This document shows, piece after piece, positions 33,409 through 43,230 of a stretch of DNA of 64,000 bases (the stretch's first letter is position 1; each line of letters opens with the position of its first letter). The notes beneath the pieces are model-generated. The model did not search any database. It was not told the DNA's origin and saw nothing but the letters and a program-made list of their open reading frames with translations. A program made the position numbers and the translations under genes. Source of the stretch: JABDFW01 sp035550215 (GTDB lineage: Bacteria; Bacteroidota; Bacteroidia; Chitinophagales; Chitinophagaceae); NCBI GenBank assembly GCA_035550215.1, contig DASZPM010000004.1, positions 511,086-575,085 of the forward strand. The letters are read 5' to 3'.

Positions 33409-35601
33409 ATGAGAAAATTGAGGTACATTCTTTTACCGCTAATTGTATGTGTTGCATTTACTTTATCCGCACAGCCACCCGCAGGCAGGCACTGGTCAAA
33501 AAGTGGTGATGCCTGGTATGAAGCATCGCAGGGTAATATAGAGATGGTTCAGCTACCCTCGTTAGAGAAAAAAGTGGTGGTAGATAAAAGCACCCTTACT
33601 CCAAAAGACAGTACGCACCCGCTTGCAATCCGTAATTTTTTCTTTTCGGGCGATGGTAACGAGGTGCTGGTATATACCAACACCAAAAAAGTTTGGCGTT
33701 ACGATACCCGCGGAGATTACTGGCTGCTTGATATAAAAAGCGGGAAATTGCGCCAGGTAGGTAAAGGCCTTCCTGAATCCTCGTTAATGTTTGCCAAGTT
33801 TTCACCCGACGGTAAAAAAATTGCCTATGTAAGTAACTACAATATTTATGTAGAGGACGAAGCGACAGGTAAAAGAACGCAGCTAACGTTTGATGGCACA
33901 CGCAAGTTTATTAATGGCACATTCGACTGGGCTTATGAGGAGGAATTTTCCTGCAGGGATGGCTTCAGGTGGAGCCCCGACAGTAAGAAAATAGCTTACT
34001 GGCAGATAGATGCCCGCAAAACAAAAGACTATTTAATGATTGACAATACGGATTCTGTTTATCCATTTGTAAAGCCGGTGGAGTATCCCGTGGCAGGTGA
34101 ACCCCCGTCACCGTTTAAAGTGGGCGTTATCAGTATAACAGGCGGCAGTACTACCTGGATGCATATTCCCACCGACCCCGTTTTACAATCATACGTGCCG
34201 CGGATGGAATGGGCCGACAATAACAATGAATTAATTGTACAGCACCTTAACCGCAAACAGGATGTGAGCGATTTATTGTTGTGCAATGTGGCTACAGGCA
34301 ATATAAAAGGTATTTACCACGAGACAGATTCGGCCTGGATAGACATATTGCCGGAATGGGATAACGCTTACGAATATGGCGGCTGGGATTGGCTGAATGG
34401 TGGAAAGGAATTTGTGTGGGCCACTGAAAAAGACGGCTGGCGCCACTTGTACCGTGTGAAAACAGATGGAAGCGGTGAAAAGCTGATTACTACAGGTAAT
34501 TATGATGTAATAAAAATTTGCGCCATTGATGAGCCAACTGGGTATGTTTATTTCTATGCGTCGCCTGATAATGCAACCCAGCAATACCTGTACCGCACAA
34601 AGCTGGACGGTTCTGCGGCTGCAGAAAGATTATCGCCTTCAAACCAGGAAGGCACACACACGTATGATGTATCGCCTACGGGCAAATTTGCTTTTCACAG
34701 TTTCTCCAATTACTACACGCCCTATGCAAATGAGTGGGTATCGTTACCCGACCATAAATCAATTAACGGCGATAATGTAAATAACGCTGTTGCCAAAGCA
34801 GATAAATCAAAAAGCAATATTGAATTTTTTAAAGTGAAGACAGAAGAAGGGGTTGAAATGGATGCATGGATGGTAAAACCTACCAATTTTGACCCTTCAA
34901 AAAAATACCCCATCTTATTCTTTGTATATACAGAACCTGCGGGCGCAAACGTAAAAGACAGGTATGGCGTTGGACGTAACGATTTGTATGCGGGAAATAT
35001 GTCTGACGACGGCTATATATATGTGTCGGTTGACAACCGCGGCACACCCGTACCCAAAGGAAGGGAGTGGCGCAAATGTATATCGCACAAAATTGGATTG
35101 ATAAACATAAGCGACCAGGCAATGGCTGCCAAAGAAATTTTAAAAAGGCCTTATATTGATACCAGCCGTGTAGCAGTTTGGGGATGGAGCGGTGGCGGCT
35201 CAGCAACGCTTAACCTTATGTTTCAATACCCGGAAATTTACAAAACGGGTATATCTATTGCAGCCGTTGGCTGGCAGTTGAATTACGATAATATTTACCA
35301 GGAAAGGTATATGGGCATACCGCAGGAAAGTATGGCCGATTTTGTAAAAGGCTCACCCATTACTTATGCCAAAAACCTGCGCGGGCACCTATTATATATA
35401 CATGGTACGGGGGATGACAACGTGCACTACCGTAATGCCGAAATGTTGCTGAATGAACTGATAAAATACAACAAGGTATTTCAATTTATGGCATACCCTA
35501 ACCGCACACACAGCATATCAGAAGGAGAGGGGACGAGAAGGCATTTGTCAACTTTGTACACATCTTACCTTAAAGAATATTGCCCGCCGGGCGCGAGGTA
35601 A
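33409..35601 (+). CDS. Dipeptidyl peptidase IV-type serine peptidase (S9B), exported
   Basis: A secreted prolyl dipeptidase of about 730 residues. It starts with a signal peptide (MRKLRYILLPLIVCVAFTLSAQ), then an eight-bladed beta-propeller (DPP IV N-terminal region, about 70-440, with FSPDGKKIAYVS), then the alpha/beta-hydrolase domain. Catalytic residues, counted from this start, are S594 in GWSGGGS, D669 in GTGDDNVH and H701 in NRTHSIS. The propeller keeps the double-Glu element WAYEEEF that binds the substrate N-terminus. An in-frame ATG at 33391 would add six residues ahead of the signal peptide. The nucleophile elbow GWSGGG differs from the usual GWSYGG. It probably releases X-Pro dipeptides in the periplasm for growth on protein. 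Confidence 0.93.
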   Translation: MRKLRYILLPLIVCVAFTLSAQPPAGRHWSKSGDAWYEASQGNIEMVQLPSLEKKVVVDKSTLTPKDSTHPLAIRNFFFSGDGNEVLVYTNTKKVWRYDTRGDYWLLDIKSGKLRQVGKGLPESSLMFAKFSPDGKKIAYVSNYNIYVEDEATGKRTQLTFDGTRKFINGTFDWAYEEEFSCRDGFRWSPDSKKIAYWQIDARKTKDYLMIDNTDSVYPFVKPVEYPVAGEPPSPFKVGVISITGGSTTWMHIPTDPVLQSYVPRMEWADNNNELIVQHLNRKQDVSDLLLCNVATGNIKGIYHETDSAWIDILPEWDNAYEYGGWDWLNGGKEFVWATEKDGWRHLYRVKTDGSGEKLITTGNYDVIKICAIDEPTGYVYFYASPDNATQQYLYRTKLDGSAAAERLSPSNQEGTHTYDVSPTGKFAFHSFSNYYTPYANEWVSLPDHKSINGDNVNNAVAKADKSKSNIEFFKVKTEEGVEMDAWMVKPTNFDPSKKYPILFFVYTEPAGANVKDRYGVGRNDLYAGNMSDDGYIYVSVDNRGTPVPKGREWRKCISHKIGLINISDQAMAAKEILKRPYIDTSRVAVWGWSGGGSATLNLMFQYPEIYKTGISIAAVGWQLNYDNIYQERYMGIPQESMADFVKGSPITYAKNLRGHLLYIHGTGDDNVHYRNAEMLLNELIKYNKVFQFMAYPNRTHSISEGEGTRRHLSTLYTSYLKEYCPPGAR

Positions 35602-35621
35602 TTTTTGTGTTATATTCACAG

Positions 35622-35664
35622 CAGGCGGCCGGATTGGTTTATAATTAAGCCGCCTGTTATTTTA
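35622..35664 (+). terminator. Intrinsic terminator of the DPP IV gene
   Basis: Arms CAGGCGGC (35622-35629) and GCCGCCTG (35649-35656), eight perfect pairs, loop of 19 bases, followed by TTATTTT. Confidence 0.65.
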
Positions 35665-35754
35665 AGAATTTTGAAGCCGTATGTTGAGCTTTTTTGTACC
35701 TGCTTTTGAAAAAATAAAATGTCTAACTTTAACCAGCTAAAGTTCACTTAATAA

Positions 35755-37065
35755 ATGTTACAGCAAATTGGTCAGTTTTTAAAAAGGCCATTTATTCCGG
35801 CAGGTATACTCGGGTTGGTTTTTACTGCAATTTTGGTTTATTACTATAATTACCACTACAAATTTGATTATGGAGATATGGCTATGCGTGTCGAGGGTGC
35901 AAAGCTTATTAAGGAAGGTAGAAACGCTTACTATTATGGCTCTCCCGGCAAAATTGATTCTGTAACAGGTGTAGTTTCAACCCCTTTTTTAAATTTTTTT
36001 CACATGCCTTTATCGGGGTTAGACCACTGTACGATAAAAGATATAACTTTTTGGATGGAGTTTGTGTTGATGGCGGCCTGCCTGGTTTTGACATTCTGGG
36101 TTACGCGTAACCCTTTGAAAAGATATGTTCAGTGTGGAGTTGTTATATTATTTTTTTTAGTTCCGCGGTATTGGTACTTTAATGTATCAATTGGCCAAAT
36201 CTACATCTTATACACGCTGCTAATTTTCGTACTTTACTTATTGGTAGTTAAAAAAAGGTATTTCATATACGGCATTGTCCTGGCCATAAGTATTGCGTTT
36301 CGTCCGTTGTTTGTAGTGCCCGGCCTGATTTTGCTGCTATTTTATTTTAATAAAAACAGCCTCAAAGGACTTTTGGTAGGAGGCATTGCATTACTCTTGT
36401 TTACACTGGCTACAAAGACTTTTGGTGATTGGCTTGAATATAATGCAGCCATGAAATATTATACTGCGCAGACACCTTTTGCTCTTAAAGCAAATGGCGT
36501 GGTGTTTAATGAACATTTTATCGCCGGGAGTAAGACATACAGTGATTGTAAGATGGACAATAGTAAAAGCGGTTTTTATTACCTCGGTAAAGGAAAAAAT
36601 TTTGGCTCTATACTTAACTCCCAGGTTATAGTAATAAAATATTTGGGTATTGTGGCGGTAAACTCTTTACCATATCTTTTATTTCTTTTTGCGGCTTTGT
36701 TTTCGGTCGTGTTTTTTGCCAAACGAAAATTTCCTGCATTGACACCGCACAAATATGCCATGTTATTTTTCCTGTTATATATACTTACTGAAATAATTAT
36801 GCCTGCGCCGAGGGGTAACTATAATTTTATTTTGTGGCTGTTCGCCTCTGCATTAATTGTAGCCAGGGGTAGCTATGGTGAAATATTATTAATTATTGCC
36901 GGGCTGTTGCTAAATAACAACAAGCCTTTTGTAATTAACCATGCACGCGAGTATGGTGAAGTGCTAATGATATTAGCCGCCCTCATCTTCCTGTTCAGGC
37001 GAGACAAGCCTGGTAATGGCTTAAGTGAAGGAACAAAAAAACATCTTTCACCCACCGCCGTGTAA
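35755..37065 (+). CDS. Polytopic membrane glycosyltransferase-like protein (GT87-type)
   Basis: A 436-residue protein with about ten hydrophobic segments. The loop after the first helix carries YGDMAMRVEGAKLIKEGRNAYY, which resembles the Asp-containing periplasmic loop of GT-C mannosyltransferases of family GT87 (formerly DUF2029), where a D-F/x-x-Y-x-A and an AYDP-like stretch occur. Later comes IAFRPLFVVPGLILLLFYF, with the family's typical KPQ/RP element. It would add a sugar from a lipid carrier in the periplasm. The neighbours give no pathway. Convergent with the DUF4407 gene, eight bases away. Confidence 0.65.
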   Translation: MLQQIGQFLKRPFIPAGILGLVFTAILVYYYNYHYKFDYGDMAMRVEGAKLIKEGRNAYYYGSPGKIDSVTGVVSTPFLNFFHMPLSGLDHCTIKDITFWMEFVLMAACLVLTFWVTRNPLKRYVQCGVVILFFLVPRYWYFNVSIGQIYILYTLLIFVLYLLVVKKRYFIYGIVLAISIAFRPLFVVPGLILLLFYFNKNSLKGLLVGGIALLLFTLATKTFGDWLEYNAAMKYYTAQTPFALKANGVVFNEHFIAGSKTYSDCKMDNSKSGFYYLGKGKNFGSILNSQVIVIKYLGIVAVNSLPYLLFLFAALFSVVFFAKRKFPALTPHKYAMLFFLLYILTEIIMPAPRGNYNFILWLFASALIVARGSYGEILLIIAGLLLNNNKPFVINHAREYGEVLMILAALIFLFRRDKPGNGLSEGTKKHLSPTAV

Positions 37066-37072
37066 TATGCGG

Positions 37073-38272
37073 TTAATTCTCTTGCTTAGTTAGCATATCC
37101 CTTTTTACCTTCTCCCAAAAGCCGTCAAAGCCAGGTTTTTCATTTTTGCTCCATTCGTCAAACTGGCGCTTCATTTTTTGTTTACGCTGCTCTTTAGCTT
37201 CTTCAAAAAACGCCTGTATAAAATTACTATCCTGTTCAAAAGCTGTTTGATTATACAGTTCTTTTAGCGCCTCTTCTTTTTTAATATTGCTCTGCGCTAT
37301 TGTCTTTTCCATTTCCTCGCGCAGCCTTACTTTTTCGTCATAGGTTCCATTGGGTAAAAGGGTTTTGGCAATTACCGGCATCAACTCAATTAACACTAAT
37401 ATTATCACCAATAAATAAAAACGGAATGCTGCGTAACCATTATTTTGAATAAGGTGGTGCAGTGCTTCGCTCCTGGTTAAAAAGCCGTCATTCAGCAGCA
37501 GCATAAACGCCTGCTGGCCAGCCTGCTTTTGGGCGTCAATACTGGCGAGACTTTTATCAATATCGTCCAACTTCGGTTGTAGTTGTTGCGTAAGTTGCTG
37601 GTAATCCGCGTCCAGCTTTTGGTATGCCGCCTGCTTGGTTTGCGCTATTTTTTTAAGGCCTATTTTGTGGCTGCCTCCCGTTCCATCGGTTTCTGCAATA
37701 AAAGCATCTCTCGCTGCTGATACTTCATTGTATTTTGTACTCAACTCATTTTGTAATTGCGCTTTTTGGTTCAGCAGTTCTGTTTTAGAAGCGGCAAACA
37801 AAGAGTCCTGCTCGTGTTGTTTTGCCATTTTTCTCTGCTCATTGTCCAGGCTTATCTGTACATGTATCTCTTTATCAAATAAATACAGCAAGGCTGGCTG
37901 GGCCATAAATGTACCAATGGTAAGAGCAAGTAAGCCACGGAATGCGAGGGGTACTATTTTTCTTTTATTGGTTGAGTTAATGCCTTTAATAAGCGCGCGG
38001 TCAATGCTTAAAATAATCCCTCCCATAAAAATACCCAGCAATATGGCTGTAACCGTACTGTTTATAACAGTGCTGAAAAAGTAGGCCCATACAAGGGTGG
38101 CAAAAACCCATGTACCCAATACGGCAATGCCGGTAATGGCGTAACGGTTGCGGTCAACGGCGCAATCAATAATAATTTCTTCTTCGGCGGTGGATAGCCA
38201 CCAAAGAAAACGGGTAAACATGCCCGGTTTGTAACGTTCCCTTTGGGACAACGTTTCTACTGGCTGCTGCAT
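37073..38272 (-). CDS. DUF4407 membrane protein with long coiled coil
   Basis: A 399-residue protein. The N-terminus (FTRFLWWLSTAEEEIIIDCAVDRNRYAITGIAVL) is the mark of DUF4407; the first two or three hydrophobic segments lie at about 45-85 and 110-130, then comes a soluble stretch of about 140 residues, rich in Gln, Lys, Glu and Ala (KTELLNQKAQLQNELSTKYN, DADYQQLTQQLQPKLDDI), that should form a coiled coil in the periplasm, then a last helix near 275-300 and a charged cytosolic tail. The function of the family is unknown. Single gene. Confidence 0.85.
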   Translation of the reverse strand: MQQPVETLSQRERYKPGMFTRFLWWLSTAEEEIIIDCAVDRNRYAITGIAVLGTWVFATLVWAYFFSTVINSTVTAILLGIFMGGIILSIDRALIKGINSTNKRKIVPLAFRGLLALTIGTFMAQPALLYLFDKEIHVQISLDNEQRKMAKQHEQDSLFAASKTELLNQKAQLQNELSTKYNEVSAARDAFIAETDGTGGSHKIGLKKIAQTKQAAYQKLDADYQQLTQQLQPKLDDIDKSLASIDAQKQAGQQAFMLLLNDGFLTRSEALHHLIQNNGYAAFRFYLLVIILVLIELMPVIAKTLLPNGTYDEKVRLREEMEKTIAQSNIKKEEALKELYNQTAFEQDSNFIQAFFEEAKEQRKQKMKRQFDEWSKNEKPGFDGFWEKVKRDMLTKQEN

Positions 38273-38479
38273 AACAGAGCTTGGTTATGTTGTTAGATAA
38301 TGCTGGTTAGGCGGGAGGTGATAAAGTAACGCTGAAAAATTTGGAATGAATATAAAGAAAGGGATAATTTTTTTATTTTTAACGCACCTGTTAAAAACCG
38401 CCGGTACGTTTTTTAGGCCTTATAAATCATAACTTAATTTTAAATCTCATCTTAAAATAGGCAATCTGGCTGCAATCCC

Positions 38480-38487
38480 TACCTTTG
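38480..38487 (+). promoter_or_regulatory. Promoter -7 box of yidC
   Basis: TACCTTTG, a perfect TAnnTTTG box; predicted start about 38494, giving a leader of about 15-22 bases. No -33 element is clear. Confidence 0.6.
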
Positions 38488-38515
38488 CCGCTCAATTTTA
38501 TAGTTTTATATGAAC

Positions 38516-40357
38516 ATGGACAAGAATACGGTTATCGGCTTTATACTGATAGCCGCTTTGCTTATCGGCTTTATGTGGTACAATACGCCGTCGAAAGAGC
38601 AGTTGGCGCAGGAGCAGCATATTGCAGATTCAACCGCCCAGGCGCAGGCACAGGCAGCAAAAGCCAAGGCTGCCAACATCCAGGCTAAAGCAGTTGATAC
38701 AGTTAAATTAGCAGACTCAACACTTAAGAATACCCTTGCAGCAGCAACTATTGGTAATGAAGAGCTTACGGTGGTTGAAAATAATGTTTTAAAGGCTGTT
38801 TTCACTAACGAAGGGGGCAGGCTGCAGAGCGTTGAATTAAAGAATTACAAATCATCATACAACGGAAAGAACATAGTGCTGGCCGGGGGTGAAGACGACA
38901 ACCTGGCTTACAGCGTTAATACCTCAGACAAGACTACAGACCTTACGTCTAAACTTTTCTTTCAGCATGTAAAAGTTGATTCAGCGGCAGATGGCACAAA
39001 AACGGTTACCTACACACTGGCGTCAGCCGAAGGGCAAAGTATTACGCATCAATATGTTATACACCCCGGCAGTTACATGATAGACTGGAACATTATTATT
39101 GGTGACGCTGACAAGGTGCTGCCGCATGACGAGGTGGATATGCAGTGGCAAAGCCACCCTGTTCAGCATGAAAAGAGCGCCAGCTATGAGCGTATACAAA
39201 CGAATGTATGTTTTTACGAGAATAACAGCTTTGATTATATCTCCTCCAAAAACGACCATAAATTTGAGGCACCGGTACAATGGGTGGGCATTGTGCAGCA
39301 GTTTTTTAATACCACGCTTATTTCAAAAAGCAATTTTAACAGCGGCGATATACATTGGGTGCGCAGGACCGATACCACAAATATACTGGGGGATGTAACA
39401 GTTAACCTGCAACAAAAAGTACCGGCAGGCCACCAGGCAAATGTTGCTTTGCAATTGTATTATGGCCCTAACGATTACCATATTTTAGGCGCACAAACAC
39501 CGCCTGATATGGACAAAATGGTTAACCTTGGCCGTGATTTGTACTCGTTTGTAAGGCCCATCAACAAGTATATCATCATGCCGGTTTTCGGGTTTTTCAG
39601 CAGTTTTGTAGGAAATCTCGGCTGGGCTATTTTGTTGTTGACGCTGTTTATACGTCTTGTTACATCGCCATTAACCTATACCAGTTACCTGAGCGGCGCT
39701 AAAATGAAAGTGCTGCGCCCTGAACTGGATGCCATTAAAAAGAAAACCGGGAGTGACCAGCAGGCATTTGCCATGGAGCAGATGAAACTCTTCCGCGAAG
39801 CAGGTGTTAACCCCTTGGGCGGCTGTATTCCGGCGTTGCTGCAAATCCCCATATTCTTTGCCCTGTACAGCTTCTTTAACTCAAGTATCGCGTTGCGCGG
39901 GGTACATTTCCTTTGGTCAAACGACCTTTCTTCTTATGATACCTTATTCCATTTTAAGAGTGATGTATGGCTTATAGGCGACCACATAAGCTTATTTTGC
40001 TTAACAGCTATTATTACCAGTTTCCTTATTTCAATATATAACCTTAACAGCACGCCTACACAGGGTAACCCTGCAATGAAATATATGCCGTATATATTTC
40101 CTTTTATCCTGTTCTTTGTGTTTAACAGGCTGCCTTCAGCGTTAACCTGGTACTATACTGTGTCAAACCTTATCACGCTGGGTATTCAGTTTGTTATTCA
40201 AACCTATATTATTGACCACGACAAAATATTGAGGCAGCTTGATGAGAAACGTAAAGCGCCCAAACCTAAAAGCAAGTTCCAGGAGCGTTACTCGCAGATG
40301 ATGGAAGCGCAGAAAAAAGTGCAGGACTTGAAGAACAAGCAGCAGGGCAAAAAGTAA
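38516..40357 (+). CDS. yidC: Membrane protein insertase YidC
   Basis: Inserts and folds inner-membrane proteins, alone or with SecYEG. The protein has about 613 residues: an N-terminal anchor (MDKNTVIGFILIAALLIGFMW), an Ala/Gln-rich linker, a large periplasmic beta-sandwich domain (about 80-345) and the conserved five-helix core (about 350-590), with the hydrophilic groove Arg in FIRLVTSPLTYTSYLSGAKM and the motif GGCIPALLQIPIFFALY. A basic tail (KRKAPKPKSKFQERYSQ) ends the protein. I chose the ATG at 38516 because family members start MD(R/K)NT; the ATG at 38510 adds two residues. It is not next to rnpA or rpmH. Confidence 0.96.
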   Translation: MDKNTVIGFILIAALLIGFMWYNTPSKEQLAQEQHIADSTAQAQAQAAKAKAANIQAKAVDTVKLADSTLKNTLAAATIGNEELTVVENNVLKAVFTNEGGRLQSVELKNYKSSYNGKNIVLAGGEDDNLAYSVNTSDKTTDLTSKLFFQHVKVDSAADGTKTVTYTLASAEGQSITHQYVIHPGSYMIDWNIIIGDADKVLPHDEVDMQWQSHPVQHEKSASYERIQTNVCFYENNSFDYISSKNDHKFEAPVQWVGIVQQFFNTTLISKSNFNSGDIHWVRRTDTTNILGDVTVNLQQKVPAGHQANVALQLYYGPNDYHILGAQTPPDMDKMVNLGRDLYSFVRPINKYIIMPVFGFFSSFVGNLGWAILLLTLFIRLVTSPLTYTSYLSGAKMKVLRPELDAIKKKTGSDQQAFAMEQMKLFREAGVNPLGGCIPALLQIPIFFALYSFFNSSIALRGVHFLWSNDLSSYDTLFHFKSDVWLIGDHISLFCLTAIITSFLISIYNLNSTPTQGNPAMKYMPYIFPFILFFVFNRLPSALTWYYTVSNLITLGIQFVIQTYIIDHDKILRQLDEKRKAPKPKSKFQERYSQMMEAQKKVQDLKNKQQGKK

Positions 40358-40380
40358 GCCTGTATTACTGGATAAATAAT

Positions 40381-40416
40381 AAAAGAAACGCCGACCGGCC
40401 GGTCGGCGTTTCTTTT
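40381..40416. terminator. Bidirectional terminator, perfect 36-base palindrome
   Basis: AAAAGAAACGCCGACCGG and CCGGTCGGCGTTTCTTTT are exact reverse complements with no spacer. The A-run on one side and the T-run on the other let it work for yidC on the forward strand and for the ABC permease gene on the reverse strand, which both end here. Confidence 0.85.
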
Positions 40417-40439
40417 AATGTATGTCGAAGCTTTAGTTA

Positions 40440-42869
40440 TTACTCCGAACGCAGGTTTGATGACGGGTTGGCAAAAGATGCTTTTAGCGCCTGCCAGCAT
40501 ATTGTAAACAATGCAATCAAAAATACGGAAATGCCTGCCACCGCAAATATCTCCCAAGTAATGCTGATGCGGTATGCATAACTCTGCAGCCATTTATGCA
40601 TCAGCAGCCAGCCGGCGGGTACGGCAATAACAAATGACAATAATACCAGCTTTAAGAAATTGCCGGTAAGCAACCTGAAAAGGCTGGATACGGAAGCCCC
40701 CAGCACTTTGCGTATGCTTATTTCCTTACGCCGCTGTTCCGCCATAAATGCGGCAAGGGCAAAAAGCCCGAGGCAGGCAATAACTATGGCCAGTACGGAA
40801 AAGCCGGAAAAAATATATTGTGTGCGCTGCACATCAGCATACATGGCTGCATAGCTTTGGTCAAGAAAGTCATAACGCATGGCCTGGTGTGGCGAAAACT
40901 TTTTCCAAACGCTCTTTATAGCGGCCAATGCCTGTTTAGTATTTGCGCCATTTATTTTTACTGATATTACAGAGTTGCTGTTACCCTCAACAAGGCAAAG
41001 CGGTGTTACCTGTTGTTTTATATTTTCAAAGTAAAAATTATCTACAACGCCAATAATCGTCCAGTCTTCACCATTGTTAATCACCTTGCCCAGTGGGTCT
41101 TTATAACCGAGCGTTTCTGCCATTGCTTTGTTAATAATAACAGCATGTGCATCGGTAGGCATATCCTTTTTAAAATTGCGCCCCGCTATAAGTTTCATGC
41201 CAAGGGTAGGTAAATAGTTCTCGTCAACGCGCCATATCTGGCCCTGTATATTTTGTTTTGTATAACTTTCGTTTTTGGTTGAAAATGTGTTGCCGTTGCG
41301 GTTGCTGCCTTCAACAGGCAGGTAGTCGCTCACTGCAGCGCTTTTTACGTCAGGCAAACGGCTTAACTCATCCCTGAAGGTGGCTGACTGGTCACGCAGT
41401 GCATTGGTGCCTTTTATCATTACCACCTGGTTTTTATCAAAACCAATTTTTGAGTTAAGTATATACTGCATTTGCTTATACACTACAGACGTACAAATTA
41501 ACAGCAATGCAGATACGGTAAATTGCAGCACTACCAGCGTGCCCCGCAATGTGCCGTTTTTGCTGCCCCGGCGTAAGTTACCTTTCAGCACCTGTATTGG
41601 TTTAAAATATGAAAGATAAAATGCCGGGTAAATACCTGCAAGCAACCCGATTACTAGGGCAAAGCCTGCTATTAAAGGTACAAGCCACCACGCCTGCCAG
41701 GGTATGTTTAGCTGCGTACCTGCCGCCTGGTTAAATACCGGGAGAAAAATAACAGCAAGCGCAAAAGCTATAGTGCAGGATAAAAAGCTGTACAAGAGCG
41801 ATTCTGAAAGAAATTGTTTGATAAGGTTGACCCTTGTTGAGCCCACTACTTTTCGCAGGCCAACCTCTTTGGCCCTGTTGGCGCTGCGCGCTGTGGCAAG
41901 GTTTAAGAAGTTAATGCAGGCCAGTGAAAGGATGAAAAAAGCAATGCCCGCAAAAAACCACACAATACGCACATCACCATGTTTGGCGGGGTCTTCATCA
42001 ATACTGTATGAATTAAGGTGAATGTCTCTCAAAGGCTGTAGGTACAGGTAGGCATCTTTAAGTATATCTTCTGCATTTGTGCGCCCTTTTGCTTTTAACG
42101 CGGGTATAAAGTACTTGTCAAGCACATCAGTGGTCATCCTCCTGTTCAATGCAGCGATATCTACTTTATTCTTAAGAATGATATAAATGCCGTAGTTACT
42201 GGCCGTCCACGATTCCTGTTCATTGTCCCAAAAGTTGATACCTGTTAATGAAATAAAGCCCCTGTACTGCAGGTGGCTGTTAGATGGCATATCTTCCATT
42301 ACCCCGCCGATTTTTATGGGCATTTTTGGGTTGTCATTAAACACCAGCGTTTTTCCCACGGGGTTTTGGCCCGGAAAATATTTTTCTGCCATGCTCCTGC
42401 AAAGCAAAACCGAAAATGGCTCCGCGAGCGCCTTATCCCTGTCACCGTACACCATGTGTATATTCAGCATACGTGGTATCGTCGAATCGGCAAAACAAAA
42501 GCCATCTTCATACGTATCATTTTGCTGGTCGGTACGTCTTACCTGGTTATTGGCGCCGCCAAAAAGCGCGCTTGGCATAATTCTGCCTACCTGCTGAATT
42601 TCGGGAAAATCATTCAGCAGGGCTTTCGCCATCGGGGCCGGAAAGCTAATGCCGCTATGCGTTATGCCGTTTTGTTTTGACACGCCAACCACGCGGTATT
42701 CACGGCCATTGTACGGGTTGTCTCGGTCGTAACTGGTTTCGTGTTTAATATACAGGGCAATCAGCATACAGGCTGCAATGCCAATGGCAAAGCCGCCGAT
42801 GTTGATAGCTGCATACATTTTTTGTTTTTGCATGCTCCTTAAAGCAGTTTTCAGGTAATGCCTGATCAT
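40440..42869 (-). CDS. ABC transporter permease with two FtsX domains (MacB-like)
   Basis: An 809-residue inner-membrane protein. The start MIRHYLKTALRSMQKQKMYAAINIGGFAIG is the standard beginning of the large Bacteroidota permease family. It has the layout helix, periplasmic MacB core domain (about 45-260), FtsX domain of three helices (about 290-420, with RAKEVGLRKVVGSTR), a second periplasmic domain (about 470-650) and a second FtsX domain (about 680-800, with RRKEISIRKVLGAS). Such proteins work with a separate ATPase of the LolD/MacB type and export lipoproteins, peptides or drugs; no ATPase gene is adjacent. A possible reverse promoter (TAATTTTA, 42903-42896) lies 27 bases upstream. Confidence 0.92.
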   Translation of the reverse strand: MIRHYLKTALRSMQKQKMYAAINIGGFAIGIAACMLIALYIKHETSYDRDNPYNGREYRVVGVSKQNGITHSGISFPAPMAKALLNDFPEIQQVGRIMPSALFGGANNQVRRTDQQNDTYEDGFCFADSTIPRMLNIHMVYGDRDKALAEPFSVLLCRSMAEKYFPGQNPVGKTLVFNDNPKMPIKIGGVMEDMPSNSHLQYRGFISLTGINFWDNEQESWTASNYGIYIILKNKVDIAALNRRMTTDVLDKYFIPALKAKGRTNAEDILKDAYLYLQPLRDIHLNSYSIDEDPAKHGDVRIVWFFAGIAFFILSLACINFLNLATARSANRAKEVGLRKVVGSTRVNLIKQFLSESLLYSFLSCTIAFALAVIFLPVFNQAAGTQLNIPWQAWWLVPLIAGFALVIGLLAGIYPAFYLSYFKPIQVLKGNLRRGSKNGTLRGTLVVLQFTVSALLLICTSVVYKQMQYILNSKIGFDKNQVVMIKGTNALRDQSATFRDELSRLPDVKSAAVSDYLPVEGSNRNGNTFSTKNESYTKQNIQGQIWRVDENYLPTLGMKLIAGRNFKKDMPTDAHAVIINKAMAETLGYKDPLGKVINNGEDWTIIGVVDNFYFENIKQQVTPLCLVEGNSNSVISVKINGANTKQALAAIKSVWKKFSPHQAMRYDFLDQSYAAMYADVQRTQYIFSGFSVLAIVIACLGLFALAAFMAEQRRKEISIRKVLGASVSSLFRLLTGNFLKLVLLSFVIAVPAGWLLMHKWLQSYAYRISITWEIFAVAGISVFLIALFTICWQALKASFANPSSNLRSE

Positions 42870-43230
42870 AATTCTTGTTTGTGATGTTAAGCAATTAAAA
42901 TTACCGCTGTTGGTTAGGAAGGAAGCACTGAGAGTTTTGCCCCAAAATAATGCCGGTTTTTAACATATTGATAATTAAAAGATTATATAATGAGGCTATA
43001 ACTCAGTGCCCGCTTATGATACACCCCGTGTACGCATGTGCAACAGGTAAAAACAGGGGTTATATTCTTGGTTTAATATGTGTGGTTTATAAAATTTTTA
43101 TAATTCATTAGCATTTTTTTATTATTTCTTAACTAATTTTATAACTCTTACAAACGTTTCGGTTCTGAACGTTTTTAGCAATGCTTGTTATAAAAAAATG
43201 CCTGTAAAAAGGCGATAAATATCAGTAAGG
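42870..43230. other. Divergent 361-base intergenic region
   Basis: No gene is seen. It holds the likely promoter of the ABC permease gene at 42896-42903 (reverse strand, one base off the consensus), AT-rich spacer from about 42960 to 43140, and a 7-bp inverted repeat AAACGTT / AACGTTT at 43152-43158 and 43168-43174, about 60 bases before the start of the small secreted protein of the efflux operon, where an operator could lie. Confidence 0.4.
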
